Shown: positions 10,955 through 22,674 of the stretch, piece after piece | How positions within the stretch are numbered: the stretch's first letter is position 1 | Layout of the letters: the number at the start of each line of letters is the position of its first letter | Source of the DNA: Serripes groenlandicus | Lineage: Eukaryota; Mollusca; Bivalvia; Cardiida; Cardiidae | Length of the DNA: 64,000 nucleotides | Assembly: GCA_031761405.1 (NCBI GenBank) | Contig: JASEVX010000003.1 | Location: 14,808,973 to 14,872,972, forward strand | Reading direction: 5' to 3' | The notes under the pieces: model-generated | Databases searched by the model: none | What the model saw: only the letters and a program-made list of their open reading frames with translations | What the model was told of the DNA's origin: nothing | Position numbers and translations under genes: made by a program

Positions 10955-11275
10955 CCTGAAACAAATTTATGGCCCACGGGGTGTTCTTTTTTGTGGAGGT
11001 TGACTGATGTTTTTCCTCGATTTTGTTTATTATATCATCGGCCAGTGCCTTAAATCGTTTTGGTTTTGGTTCATCTGGTGTCGTTTCCTCTGGCAGTGCC
11101 ACTGGCGTTGTCTTTAATATTGGAAGTATTTCATCACTAACAGTAGAGACTGGATGAATAGATCACCTAAGTCCAACGTTGACAGGTATTCATCGTCCGA
11201 ATCACATAATAAATCAACCATTGTAGATCCAAGAAAGAAAGTGCCAAACTCGGAATCGGGATTTCTGACAGCCAT
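10955..11275 (-). pseudogene. Crypton-like recombinase, exon 1
   Basis: From an ATG at 11275 (MAVRNPDSEFGTFFLGS) through an acidic stretch (CDSDDEYLSTLDLGD) to a basic/helical segment (RFKALADDIINKIEEKHQ) ending WAINLFQ at the donor. This order fits the N-terminus of mollusc DUF3504 proteins, where a W-A-x-N-x-F segment precedes the first helix of the recombinase. A frame change near 11120-11135 joins the two halves. The start is the first ATG in the open frame and is tentative. Confidence 0.55.
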
Positions 11276-11870
11276 GTATCTTTTGACAGTTGTTTTGTCG
11301 TAAACAGGAAAAACAGCGTAATGCTAATGTGCGATTATTTGTTGTTTAATGCGTGTTCTTTTGTCATTAAATACATACAAACATAATAGTGTTTTCAATG
11401 TTAATTAGTCGGAAACAAAATGTAAACAAACCGGCATTTAATAGTACATGAGCGTTCCTATATTTAGAAATAAAATAGATCGTAGTAAGATCACTACGCG
11501 CGATGGTTCACCAGCGTCCAATCAGAGCGTGCTTTCTTTCCAAACTCCGCCTACAAAGGTCACGAAAGGTCGAGCGGTTCATGCAAAATGAACACAATTT
11601 TTTTGTACAGAAAATCAAGTGCTAATGTAAATATTGTTTCTTGACTTCCAGGAGGCGGAGTTGTTGGTAATGATTGTTATAATGGAATCCAAAATAACCA
11701 GAATCTTGATTTTAAATCAGTTCCTCCATTTTTAAATTGCTCTGCCATGGTTCAAAGCAAACTACTTGCCAAGTTTATATGAAACCACAATCATTTCAAA
11801 AATAATATGATCAGTTATAGAAGTATAAAAGATATCTTTCAGTTTCAAACAAATTATACATTTTATGATC
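11276..11870. other. No gene; upstream flank of the Crypton-like gene
   Basis: Nothing coding. The part near 11500-11580 is less AT-rich (CACCAGCGTCCAATCAGAGC), which could be promoter sequence for the - strand gene, but no clear TATA or initiator supports this. Confidence 0.3.
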
Positions 11871-12007
11871 TTAACCCTTTCCCTCATACGACAATTCTGC
11901 AGCAGAAGTGGAAAACATTGTGGCAATTTCTTCTTTTGTCACTATGTTTTCAAAAAGCTGTCTGCTGCAGAGGCGTCAGAAAGCGTCTATATGAGGGAAA
12001 GGGTTAA
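11871..12007. mobile_element. TTAA-flanked MITE, deleted form with both ends intact
   Basis: TTAA at 11871-11874 and 12004-12007 flank CCCTTTCCCTCATA and its complement TATGAGGGAAAGGG. The interior (TTCTGCAGCAGA, TGTCTGCTGCAGAGGCGTC) matches full copies but lacks the central palindrome. A TTAA duplication with these termini fits a piggyBac-type non-autonomous element. Confidence 0.85.
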
Positions 12008-13080
12008 ACAAGATTTGATGGAAATATAGTTAATTGTCTCACATAAGTAGTTTGGCTTTGCTAATTAGATCTATTGGCATGTTTCAAGTACTGGTTTACA
12101 ACAACCTGTATGAATAATGGAAGAATTTGTTTACGGAGGAACTGTTTTAGTAAGTGGTCATTTTGAATGATACCCTTCCTAACCTCACTTGAAAAAGAGC
12201 TGCGTCAGGGAAGATAAGGCCTCCTTGTATTTGCAGACAGTGATGACCCAAGTGAGCTTGTGCATATGTCAGAGGACTAGATAAGGAAGAGTAAACTGGT
12301 CTTTTCCCATCAATATCTCTTGTACGACTCAACTTAGCCCTATGTTGTTGTTACTTAAAAGAATTGTTTCACTGAGATCATTCTTTTGAGTACCAACAGC
12401 ATATGGTTTGATGGTCAAATAAGAGTTTTTAGCGATGTGAAATAAACATTATGTTCTGACAAACATTTCTTGTTAATAGATGTTGTATCAACTCGTGCAA
12501 CAAGAGTCTACCTTACCTTAATTATCAAAAATCTAAGTGATTGAAAAATAGATTAACTACTAAAATTTGAATAGCTACTTTTTAAGTAGCCATATCAGTC
12601 CTTTTTTCATGTTAAACATATTTTATTTGTGGCTTTTACCATAAAGATGTGACAAATGTTGTCTGTTGCAGAGGCGTCAAAAAGCATATGTATGAGGGAA
12701 AGGGTTAAAACACACATGGGACAAACAATGAATAGTTTATATTTGATGAAAATACATGTATGCCATTATAATGTCAAAACTGACCGATAAATTACCTCAA
12801 ATTATCAATGTGTTGTAGTTGTTCTTCAATTTATGCTCAATTCAACTATGTGTATTGTCAGCTTAGTAATTTATCTAAACTTTACAAGTGTGTATTAAAT
12901 AAAAGCGAGCAAGTGATAAAATTATATTAAGAAAAAAACCTAGCAGTAGTTCTCATTGCTCAATTGATCAATCTGTTTTCAAAAGATATATTAAGTTCAA
13001 AGAAATGAATTAAGTCAAACCGATATGTTAAAATTATCACATGAACAAGTTATCAAGAGTGCACTAAAGTAAGGATCATG
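12008..13080. other. No gene; hairpin-family copy and MITE fragment
   Basis: An imperfect inverted repeat at about 12341-12415 (CTATGTTGTTGTTACTTAAA against TTTTGAGTACCAACAGCATA) belongs to the 39474 hairpin family. A MITE right end lies near 12658-12710. No exon is supported. Confidence 0.45.
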
Positions 13081-13289
13081 TTAGGTCTTTCCCACATATA
13101 GACACTTTCTGAAGCCTTGGCAGTAGACAACTTTTGAAAACATTGTGACAAAAGAAGCAATTTCTCCTTTTGCCACAATTTCAACGTTTTCAATAATGAT
13201 ACCTTTATTAATGAGGGATTCTCCATGTTTTTGCTTACATGTTTTCAAAGTCGTCTGATGTAGATTTGTTATATGAGGGAAAGGGTTAA
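13081..13289. mobile_element. TTAA-type MITE
   Basis: Starts TTAGGTCTTTCCCACATATA and ends ATATGAGGGAAAGGGTTAA. The family body and central palindrome (AAAGAAGCAATTTCTCCTTT) are present. Confidence 0.75.
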
Positions 13290-14254
13290 TATTGTAGAGC
13301 AATATTTTTTTATTACTTTATTTTAACATGAAATCTTCTCCCTCATTGAACTGACTTTTTATCTCTCCTCCCTGATTATATTTGAAAATATTATGAAAAA
13401 AATAGGTTTTTACAAAACAAGCAAACTTTTATTTGACGATGTTATTTTGTCTTCTAATATTAATTATTATGTTACAGAACTTAATCCTATCACCCTGTAG
13501 GCAAATTAAATAACATAAGAGCGACCAGTTAGGCATGATCGAATTTCAACTACAATTACAAGCTTGAATATTAACACCCTGCACATTTGTGTTGTCCTAT
13601 CTTGGTATACTTTGTGTGCTACTGATTTATCAATTGTTTGTCTAGACAAGCCCATAATAACATTTATCACATAAAGCCCTCTCTGGGAGTTTAAAAATCC
13701 TATTACTTAAATATCTTATGACACTACTAGTTTTGTTTCCAGTCTTACGCTCAATACTTTGTTACATTTCGGAAACAAAACTGAAAGTGACGTCACATCA
13801 ACGGTTTGACGTTATATTACCTAAGTCACTTTAGCGCAAAAACCTGCAAATTTCATGTACATCTTTTGAAATATGCATCATAAATCACTTTATATGATAA
13901 AAAGAATATTTCATTCATGGTTATTTATTATTACTTTTAATAAACTTGTTAACTATAAGCTGAATATGAAGCTCGCAAAAGTTGGCACTGTTTATTAAAA
14001 GTGATAATAAATAAACACTCATATGAATTATCTATCCTCTGTGTAAAAACTTGTCAAATATCAGGAGTGTTGATTCTGGCTGTTGGATTTCAGCGTGATA
14101 AAAGTCAATATGGTTATGAGGTAGCGGGTTTATTGAATATTGTTACTAAATTTCATTTCCCGTAGTCTAGCCAATTTCCTTCTGATGTATCCCATCCCAA
14201 TCACAACTTGTCTCAATCTTGTAAAATCTACACTTTTGTATAAATATGATTCTT
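13290..14254. other. No recognisable gene
   Basis: AT-rich sequence. TTATTTATTATTACTTTTAA (about 13921) and its complement (about 13995-14015) form a 100-bp inverted repeat around a short spacer. No exon is supported. Confidence 0.4.
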
Positions 14255-14489
14255 TTAAACATTTCCCACATACAACAAATCTGCAGCAGACGACTTTGAA
14301 AACAGTTTCAAAAACGTTGAAAAGTCTCCATAAAAGATAGTTTAATTGTTAAATAAATAAAGTCGAAAACATTGTGGCCAAAGGAGAAATTGCTCATCAT
14401 CAGCAATTTCACCTTTGGCCACAATGTTTTCAAAAGGTGTCTGCTGCTATTGCGTCCAAATGCGTCTGCAGGTGGGAAAGGGTTAAATA
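14255..14489. mobile_element. TTAA-type MITE, long form
   Basis: Runs from TTTAAACATTTCCCACATAC to GTGGGAAAGGGTTAA, with AAATCTGCAGCAGACGACTT, a central palindrome GAAATTGCTCATCATCAGCA, and GTGTCTGCTGC. It contains the usual internal piece around AAGTCGAAAACATTGTGGCC. Confidence 0.8.
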
Positions 14490-14589
14490 TTGTGCACATT
14501 TTGTCTTCTTTTGTCAGAAGATGTATCAGGTCTACATAAACGGTCAATACTTTGATCAGACTGCGCAAATATAAATGATGATATAAGGC

Positions 14590-14943
14590 TACACTTTTTG
14601 GAATTGCAGCAAAACCTCTAATCAGCAGATGCAGTTCGTTTGTTTCTAGAAGTTTAAAATATTTCCCTTAAGACTGCATGCTAAACTATTGTGGTCCGCC
14701 AAATTTTTTTTTTTTTTTTTTCTCAAACTGTTTTCTGAAATAGAATCTGAGTGTCAAACAGTTTTGATCTCAGATCAATCCCCATGTTTTGTAGCATCTG
14801 ATCTGGATCCAAACTGTTTGCAAATGTCATCAACAATTGGCAAATCAGGCCACTAGCGTGTTTAGAGTTGTATTAAGTACAACATTTTCATCAGATGAAT
14901 TGTTGAAATATGAAAGTATATATATATATATATGTCTTTTTTT
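14590..14943. other. No gene; poly-T and TA microsatellite
   Basis: A poly-T tract lies at about 14706-14721 and a TATATA run at 14917-14932. Nothing else is supported. Confidence 0.5.
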
Positions 14944-16247
14944 TAGCTCACCTATGCACGAAGTGCAAGGTGAGCTATTGTGATCACATTTTGTCCGGCG
15001 TCCGTGCGTCGTCCGTCGTCGTGCGTTGTCAACATTTCAGCTTGTTAACACTCTACAGGCTACATTTTGCATTCAATCTTCATGAAAGTGTATCAGAACA
15101 TTCATTTCCATCTAATCTTGGACAAGTTCGAAACTGGGCCATATGAGATCAAAACGAGGTCACTAGGTCAAATTGAAGCAAAATCTTGTTAACACTCTGG
15201 AGGCCACATTTTCAACTTGAACATGTTGAAACTTTGTCATAATGTTTGTCTTGATGATATGTAATTCAAGTTCGAACATGGGTCATGTCGGGTCAAAAAG
15301 TAGGTCACTAGGTCAAATTGAAGGAAAATCTTGTTAACACTCCAGAGGCCGCAATTTTTGCTTCAGCAGTTTGAAATTTTGTCAGAATGTTTGTCTTAAA
15401 AATATCTAGGTCAAGTTCGAATATGGGTCATATTAGGTCAGAAACTAGGTTACTAGGCCAAATTGAAGGGTAATCTTGTTAACACTGTAGAGGCCACATT
15501 TTCAACTTGAGCATGTTGAAATTTTGTCAGAATGTTTGTCTTAAAGATATCTAGGTCAAGTTTAAATATGGGTCATATTGGTTCAGAAACTAGGTCACTA
15601 GGCCAAATTGAGGGAAAATCTTGTTAACTTGTAGAAGCCGCATGTTTTGCTTCAGCAGCTTGAAATTTGGTAAGAATGTTGAGCTAAATGATATCTAGGC
15701 CAAGTTCGAATATGGGTCAACACTTTGGATGCCGCATTTTTTGCTTCAGCAGCTTGAAATTTGATCAGAATGTTTGTCTAAATGATATCTAGGCCAAGTT
15801 CGAATATGGATCATGTAGGGTCAAAAACTAGGTCACTAGGCCAAATTGAAGGAAAATCTTGTTAACACTTTGGATGCCACATTTTTTGCTTCAGCAGCTT
15901 GAAATTTGGTCAGAGTGTTTGTCTGAATTATATCTAGGTCAATTACGAATATGGGTCATATTGGGTCAGAAACAAGGTCAATAACGGAAAATATTGTTCA
16001 AACTCTGGAGGCCGCATTTTTACTTTGAGCAAGTTGAAAATTTGTCAGAATGTTGTCTTGATGATATCTTGTCCATGTTGGAATATGGGTCATATCAGGT
16101 AAAAAGATATAGATCACTAGGCCAAATGAAGGAAAATCTTGTTAACACTGTGGAGGTTGCATTCAGAATAATTGTCTTGATGTGTTTTGCATTGCAGTAC
16201 ATTGTATAATTAAGGTGAGCGATCCAGGGCCATCATGGCCCTCTTGT
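14944..16247 (+). mobile_element. Helentron-like tandem-repeat element (GCTCACCT type)
   Basis: The 5' end TTTTTTAGCTCACCT leads into the hairpin TATGCACGAAGTGCA and AGGTGAGC. The 3' end is AGGTGAGCGATCCA, the hairpin GGGCCATCATGGCCC, then TCTTGTA. The interior is seven to eight diverged monomers of about 145 bp (starts of GTTAACACT near 15188, 15333, 15478, 15623), each with AGGTCAAGTTCGAATATGGG and AGGTCACTAGGTCAAATTGA. It encodes no protein. Confidence 0.7.
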
Positions 16248-16313
16248 ATCATTTATTATATTGTACAATTTACATGCCATGTAGATTGAAAAGGTTTCCT
16301 TATTATCTTAAAG

Positions 16314-16431
16314 GTGATTGCCAGGCTGGTTACAGCCAATGTGAGTACAAGCACACCCACTGATGGTATTACAGAGGACCAGTGCCATTATTGTCCGACT
16401 GGAAGTATTGAACCGGTACCTTGCGCTGATG
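16314..16431 (+). pseudogene. Broken GCC2/GCC3 Cys-rich exon, shortened
   Basis: Bounded by CTTAAAG and GATG|GTAGGT. It starts in phase 1 as GDCQAGY, then changes frame and continues NVSTSTPTDGITEDQC, HYCPTGSIEPVPCADG, again ending in phase 1. Compared with the exon at 2001 it lacks the second half of the module. The frame break sits where the family has the next Cys. It belongs to the same gene on strand, phase and motif grounds. Confidence 0.6.
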
Positions 16432-16450
16432 GTAGGTTTCTGAAATTTTA

Positions 16451-16756
16451 CCCTTTCTCACATGCAGACAAATTGTAGCAGACGACTTTGAAAACATCTT
16501 GACAAGAGTATGAAAAAGCTCTATAAACGAAAGAACAATTACTGAAATATGTTTTCAAAATGCGTCTATATGTGGAAAAGGTGCAGCCACTTTCTGATGC
16601 CTCTTTACATAGCAGACGACTTTTGAAAAAGTTGTGACGAAAGAGAAATTGTTTTGAATGAGCAATTTCACATTTTGCCATAATGTTCTTTTAATTCATT
16701 TAATAATTATTCTTCCATATTTTGCTGCAGACTTTCTGTATGTTGGAAAGGGTTTA
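16451..16756. mobile_element. TTAA-type MITEs, nested or tandem
   Basis: One start at 16451 (CCCTTTCTCACATGCAG) and a second at about 16565-16600 (TATATGTGGAAAAGGTGCAG) with a shared right end near 16745. The palindromic centre GAAATTGTTTTGAATGAGCA belongs to the second copy. Confidence 0.6.
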
Positions 16757-16769
16757 ATAAAATATCTTT

Positions 16770-17317
16770 GCTCAAGGTGAGTTATTGTGATCACCTTTTG
16801 TCTGGCATCCGTCGTCCGTCATGCGTGAACTTCTTCTCCTCAGTAACCAGTAGGTCAATTGGGATGAAACTTCACAGAAAGCATCCTCTCAATGACCTCA
16901 CCAGATTTCCTCCAAATTTTTGAGATCCATGCAGAATTCTGGTTTCCATGGCAACGAAATGAAAAAAACTTCAAAATTCATCTTCTCCCAAACTGGTTTG
17001 CAGATTTTCAAATAATTGTGTAGAAATGTTCCTTGGATGACCCTCTATCAGATTCCTTCAAGCCATGTTGATTGGTTGAAAAACATGGCCGCCAGGGGGG
17101 CGGGGCTATTTATTTTTTATCCATCCATAATTCTGGTTTCCATGGCAACCAAAAGAAAAAGAAAGTGAAAGTCCGAAAGTGTCAGGCTGATTTTCAAATA
17201 ATTGTGTAGAAATGTTCCTTGGGTGACCGACCCTCTATCAGATTCTTTCAAGCCATGTTGATTGGTAAAAAAACATGGCCGCCAGAGGGCGGGGCTACTT
17301 TGCCCTATATGGCTATA
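16770..17317 (+). repeat. Helentron-like array (165 bp family), left part
   Basis: Begins near GCTCAAGGTGAGTTATTGTG and contains CTTCTCCTCAGTAACCAGTA and two monomers with CATGTTGATTGGT and ATGGCCGCCAG. It is interrupted at 17318 in the middle of a monomer (CCCTATATGGCTATA) and resumes at 20307. Confidence 0.7.
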
Positions 17318-17790
17318 GGTCACAATACACCAAATAAATTCCTTCTTTGTTTACATGTAAATCAACCAGCTTCAACCCTTGTTTGTCACATTTTCTAAGC
17401 GTTTCCCATGTAGAACACCATATATCATTGAAAAGAGATACTTCTTACCTTTAAAATAATCCATAGAAAATGTGGGGTCATGTATTATGCAAGAAAGAAC
17501 TCGCTCTGTGAAGATGGGAACCATCCTTTTTACCACAATCCAGCTAGGCTGAAAATGGGTTTACCCATACTCTACTTTCACTTTCACACAAGGTCAACAT
17601 ACCTAAAATGATCAAATCAAACAGTTCCAGTTCATCCTCTACATATTTACAAAGAATTTACACCCATTGTCACATATCCAATGCAGTCTGGGCCAGATGT
17701 ACAACCATTTCTAGGCAAACAAAGTTTTGTTTACGCACTACTTGGCTGTAGATCAAAGGGGCCCGCGGATGTATTTAGCGTAATTTGACC
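17318..17790. repeat. 473-bp direct repeat, copy 1
   Basis: Begins GGTCACAATACACC and ends TTTAGCGTAATTTGACC, so its own ends are inverted (GGTCA/TGACC). It differs from copy 2 at only three positions that I can find, about 99% identity, and both have the same length. It marks one end of a 2989-bp insertion in a Helentron-like array. Confidence 0.85.
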
Positions 17791-18425
17791 TATAAGACAA
17801 AATATTTGCCTCCAAGGAGGAGTTTCTTGCCATTATTCTCAAAGTGTTTTGCGGCTTGAGTCTGACCAAATTTGGGATATCGCGCATCATATAGGTCTTA
17901 GATGAAAAAAATAAGAAACGCGTTATATATTAAGTTTAAACTGTGTCCATTGTTTATAGACATGAACAAACTTCATATTTATGCATGATTTGGACCATGC
18001 AACACTAACAGAGAAGTCTAAATAGCTTGAAAACATCAATTTTTAGTAAGAAAAATGTAAAATTTGCTAGGAAAATCCTGTTCTAAATGCTTTTTGATGT
18101 TTTTCAATAAACTTTTTGTTAGGAAACAAGCATTTATATATTTCAAACAATTTAATACCAATACTGGCCAGCCAGGTACATAATTAAGGTTTTTTGACAA
18201 CTTTACCGGTGACTGCATTGATGAGTGAAATTTAATAGTCTGCTTATTGCACACATTTGTGGCCTGTATATGTCGTAAATATTTACTCATTAAGGGACTA
18301 GCTGGGGTTGAAGAGGGTTGTATTAGGAAGTAGGTTCCAATAAAATAACTTCCTAACACATTTTTATTATATAAGCTGTATTCTGTTGCTTTTGTATTGT
18401 AATTGACGGGGAAATTGAGGTAAAG
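17791..18425. other. Internal non-coding part of the 3-kb insertion
   Basis: AT-rich sequence between direct repeat copy 1 and the transposase-like remnant. No ORF of note. Confidence 0.4.
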
Positions 18426-19358
18426 ATGGCCCGTAAAAGGCAGTGCAAGTCAATTGGCTTTCAGAAAGGTGTGCCAGGTTTAGATATGGGGTCAACAACA
18501 TGGTTTTAGTATAGAAAAAGTACAAACAAAGTATGTTAAACAAATAGACATTTGGGTATATTCACCTTTCTTGATGTTGATGGTTCGGAAACAAATGTAC
18601 ATCCCTTGCGGCCATCTGGGAAAGTGGCTGGTATTATCGATGAGTTTCGTGTTGCCCGCAACAATACATATCACCCCAACTCATACACAAATAAACTGTA
18701 CTGTCCAGCTAAGGTGCAACTGATGTTTAACTCTGAAATAAAGATACATGCACAGTTGAGCATACATTGTAATGGTATTCTAGTTTTTGACAGTGCTAAT
18801 TCCCTAAAGTGGGGTCTAGTCTGACCCGAACGGCTTAAATGTGAAAAATGTACATAATTATATTGGTATATATACTATAATTTATATGAAGAAGCTGAAA
18901 TAGGGGTTCACATAGCAAGTAAATCATGTGTAAGAGCATCACAGTTGCGAAACAAAGGGGGAAAAGTTTCCTGCCCTAATCATGCAGGCTATTGCTCGGC
19001 AAACATAACGGGCGAAACACCGATTGGGCAGGAAGACCAATGGAATGAAAAGGCTGCGCGCCAAATATCTCAGGATCTAAATTTAACACATTTTACTGGT
19101 GACAGTAAAGGTCATAAAGGTGTAAATAAATGTCAGGAGAACACTGTTATTAGCTTAAAAGACTTGAGACATCTTGCTAATTATATGAAGAGACAGGTTT
19201 ATATAACCCCATTCATTAAGGCAATGTTTCCATGTAACAAGTCAAACTTGAAAAATAGGTTTGCACTTTCAGTAAAAGCAAGGTGTTTGGGTGAGCTGAG
19301 ATCTGCACATATGTATTACAATGGCTTAGCCCATCTCAGTGACCATAGTCATATATAA
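18426..19358 (+). pseudogene. Mutator-like transposase remnant
   Basis: An ATG at 18426 opens a basic peptide (MARKRQCKSIGFQKG), as is common at the start of these proteins, and ends at a stop near 18510. From 18552 a second frame reads VHPLRPSGKVAG, NSYTNKLYCPAKVQ, then LKWGLV followed by TGA where the family has Trp. It continues in the same frame as PERLKCEKC, NLYEEAEIG. From 18945 it reads LRNKGGKVSCPNHAGYCSAN, HFTGDSKGHKGV, LKDLRHLANYMK, FIKAMFPC and ARCLGELRSAHMYYNG. That order resembles the uncharacterised Mutator-like transposase domain proteins abundant in mollusc genomes; the family assignment is from memory. The gene is clearly dead: several stops and frame changes. Confidence 0.55.
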
Positions 19359-19365
19359 ATAATGC

Positions 19366-19367
19366 AC

Positions 19368-19398
<31 letters not shown>

Positions 19399-19402
19399 CT
19401 GT
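19366..19402. repeat. (GATT)n microsatellite
   Basis: Six or so perfect GATT units follow the transposase remnant. Confidence 0.9.
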
Positions 19403-19833
19403 ATTAATTCACTGATAGGATATTGTGTGTGTGAAAATATTGAACACACATTTACCAACCCATCCCACATTTTCCACATTTTCTAGCTATATTTGTAGTA
19501 TATGACTGTTAAATAATCATATTTGGTCATATTTATTGATCAACAGGTCAAAAGATAGAGCCATACATAAGAAAACTTCAGCTTTGTTTACCTTTCATCT
19601 AGGTCAGGATGACAGAGTCAGGGTGGAAATTTGGAAATGTGAACATTTAACATGCATTCTACCGTACCTAATAGCTGATGCCCACATGAGCCCCCTGTCC
19701 ACTCCAGGCAACCAGTTTCTACATTTTCTATGCATTTTGAGTGTAGTCAGTCTCGTACTGTATTCCAGTAGGTGTCAAATTATTACAGACGATAAAAAAG
19801 TGACCTTTCATAATTTGACCCGGATGTGCTTTA

Positions 19834-20306
19834 GGTCACAATACACCAAATAAATTCCTTCTTTGTTTACATGTAAATCAACCAGCTTCAACCCTCGTTT
19901 GTCACATTTTCTAAGCGTTTCCCATGTAGAACACCATATATCATTGAAAAGAGATACTTCTTACCTTTAAAATAATCCATAGAAAATGTGGGGTCATGTA
20001 TTATGCAAGAAAGAACTCGCTCTGTGAAGATGGGGACCATCCTTTTTACCACAATCCAGCTAGGCTGAAAATGGGTTTACCCATACTCTACTTTCACTTT
20101 CACACAAGGTCAACATACCTAAAATGATCAAATCAAACAGTTCCAGTTCATCCTCTACATATTTACAAAGAATTTACACCCATTGTCACATATCCAATGC
20201 AGTCTGGGCCAGATGTACAGCCATTTCTAGGCAAACAAAGTTTTGTTTACGCACTACTTGGCTGTAGATCAAAGGGGCCCGCGGATGTATTTAGCGTAAT
20301 TTGACC
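19834..20306. repeat. 473-bp direct repeat, copy 2
   Basis: Near-identical to 17318-17790 and in the same orientation. After it the interrupted Helentron-like monomer resumes (AGAGAAAACTTAAAAAATCT). Confidence 0.85.
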
Positions 20307-21328
20307 TATAAGAGAAAACTTAAAAAATCTTCTCCGAAAGTGTCAGGCCGATTTTCAAATAATTTTTTAGAAATGTTCCTTGGGTGACCCTTTATTAGAT
20401 TCCTTCAAGAAATGTTGATTGGTTAAAAACATGGCTGCCAGGGGGCGGGGCTATTTTGCCTTATATAGCTATAGTGAAAACTTAAAAAAAATTCTTCTCC
20501 GAAAGTGTTCAGCCAATATTCAATTAATTTTGTAGAAATGTTCATTGGGTGACCCTCTTTCAGATTCCTTCAAGCCATGTTGATTGGTCGAAAAACATGG
20601 CTGCCAGAGTGCGGGGCTATTTTGCCTTATATGACCATAGTGAAAACTTGAGAACTCTTCTTCTCCGAAAGTGTTCAGTAGATTTTCAAATAATTGTGTA
20701 GAAATGTTCCTTGGGTGACCGACCCTCTATCAGATTCTTTCAAGCCATGTTGATTGGTAAAAAAAACATGGCCACCAGAGGGCGGGGCTATTTTGCCCTA
20801 TATGGCTAAAGAGAAAACTTAAAAAATCTTCTCCGAAAGTGTCAGGCCGATTTTCAAATAATTTTGTAGAAATGTTCCTTGGGTGACCCTTTATTAGATT
20901 CCTTCAAGAAATGTTTATTGGTTGAAAAACTTGGCCGCCAGGGGGGCGGAGAAATTTTGCTTTATATAGCTATAATGAAAACTTAAAAAAACTTCTTCTC
21001 CGAAAGTGTTCAGTTGATTTTCAAATAATTTTGTAGAAATGTTCATTGGGTAACCAACCCTCTAACAGATTACTTAAAGCCATGTTGATTGGTCGAAAAA
21101 CATGGCCGCCAGGGGGTAGGGCTATTTTGCCTAATATGGCTATAGTGAAAACTTAAAATATCAGCTTCTCCGATTTTCAAATAATTATGCAGAAACATTC
21201 CTTAGGTGACACTACAAGATTCCTTTAAAACATGATGGTTGGTAAAAAACATGGCCACCGGGGGGGCAGGGCTGTTTGGAGATTTGATTTTTGCCGTATG
21301 GCTGTGGAGCCTCTTGAGCCTCTTGTTT
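20307..21328 (+). repeat. Helentron-like array (165 bp family), right part
   Basis: Six or so monomers, each with AAAACTTAAAAAATCTTCTC, GATTTTCAAATAATTTTGTA, AGAAATGTTCCTTGGGTGAC, CATGTTGATTGG and GCCGCCAGGGGG. The array ends near GAGCCTCTTGTTT, a degraded version of the family 3' end. Confidence 0.75.
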
Positions 21329-21589
21329 TACTTAGAAATTATGGTTAAAGGTTTGCGTGCTACTACATTAAGAGTCCATAGCTTAGTAACTATTTGATGC
21401 ATTCCATTGAAGCGTTATACAACCCTTCCCAACCATAACACCTATGAAAATAATCAAGTTAAATAACTCTGTCCTGCATATAATGCAAATTATCACCCTT
21501 TAAGAAATTGTGGTTAATGTTTTGCATGCAACTACATTAGAGTCCATTATCTTCGTAACTTAAATAAGCGGTGAAATAGTCGAGCGCAC

Positions 21590-22543
21590 TGTCTTCCGAC
21601 AGCTCTAGTTTACGTCAACAATTGCCTTGTTAACACTCTAGAGAGTGTTTTTACATCCGATCATCATGAAAGTTTATCAGAACTTTCATCTCCATCAAAT
21701 CTTGGACAATATGAGGTCAAAAACTAATTCACTAGGTCAAATTGAAGAAAAATCCTGTTAACACTCTGGAGGCCGCATTTTTAACTTAAGCATGTTGAAA
21801 CTTGATTCAAATGTGTGTCTTGATGATATTAGGTCAAGTTCGAATACACTCTAGAGGCCGCTATTTTTGCTTCAGCAGTTGTCCAGATGTTTGTCTTAAT
21901 AATGTCTAGGTCAAGTTCGAAGATAGGTCATGTCTGTTCAAAAACTAGGTCACTAGGCCAAATTGAAAGAAAATCTTGTTAACACTGTAGCAGCGGCACT
22001 TTTGCTTCAGCAGCTTAAAATTTGGTCAGAACGTTGATCTTAACGATATCTAGGCCAATTTTGAATATGGTTCATTCCGGGTCTAAAACTAGGTCACTAT
22101 GTCAAAAGGAAAATCTTGTTAATACTCTGGATGCTGCATTTCTAACTTGACCATGTTGAAACTATCAGAAAGTTTGTCTTGATGATATATAGGCCAAGTT
22201 CAAATATTGATCATGTCTGTTCTAAAACTAGGTCACTTGGCCAAATTGAAGGGAAATCTTGTTAACACTGTAGAAGCCGCATTTTTTTACTTCAGCTTCT
22301 TCAAATTTGATCAGAATGTTAGTCTAAATGATATCTACCGGTAGGCTAAGTTCGAATATGGGTCATATTGGGTTAAAAAATAGGTCACTAGGCCAAATTG
22401 AAGGAAAGTATTGTTTAAACTCTGTAGGCCGCATTTTTATTTTGAGCAAGTTGAAACTTTGTCATAATGTTTGTCTTGATGATATCTAGTCAATGCGCCA
22501 TTATGGGTCATATCAGGTAAAAATCAAAGTACTGAAGTACTAA
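21590..22543 (+). repeat. Helentron-like array (145 bp family), left part
   Basis: Monomers with GTTAACACTCTGGAGGCCGC and TAGGTCACTAGGCCAAATTG. The array is cut at about 22520-22543 and its last monomer resumes at 24462 (AAAATAGGTCACTAGGCCAA), matching the uninterrupted element near 16093-16200. Confidence 0.7.
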
Positions 22544-22674
22544 AATGCGGGGGATGTAGCAAACAGTGGAGCGTTTAATTAACTAGATACATGGGGGCAA
22601 CATGTAGAGTTCATTATTTGTCAGAAGCATTTATACAGACTTATGAGCTCTTAGTAACCTTGAACATTGACATT

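Noticed and set aside
14374..14574. Overlapping ORFs on both strands
   Set aside because: Produced by the palindromic centre of a TTAA-type MITE.
18036..18359. 107-codon - strand ORF
   Set aside because: No motif, AT-rich, in the non-coding internal part of the 3-kb insertion; likely chance.
19536..19853. 105-codon + strand ORF next to the Mutator-like remnant
   Set aside because: No continuation of the transposase pattern visible, and its end runs into the direct repeat.
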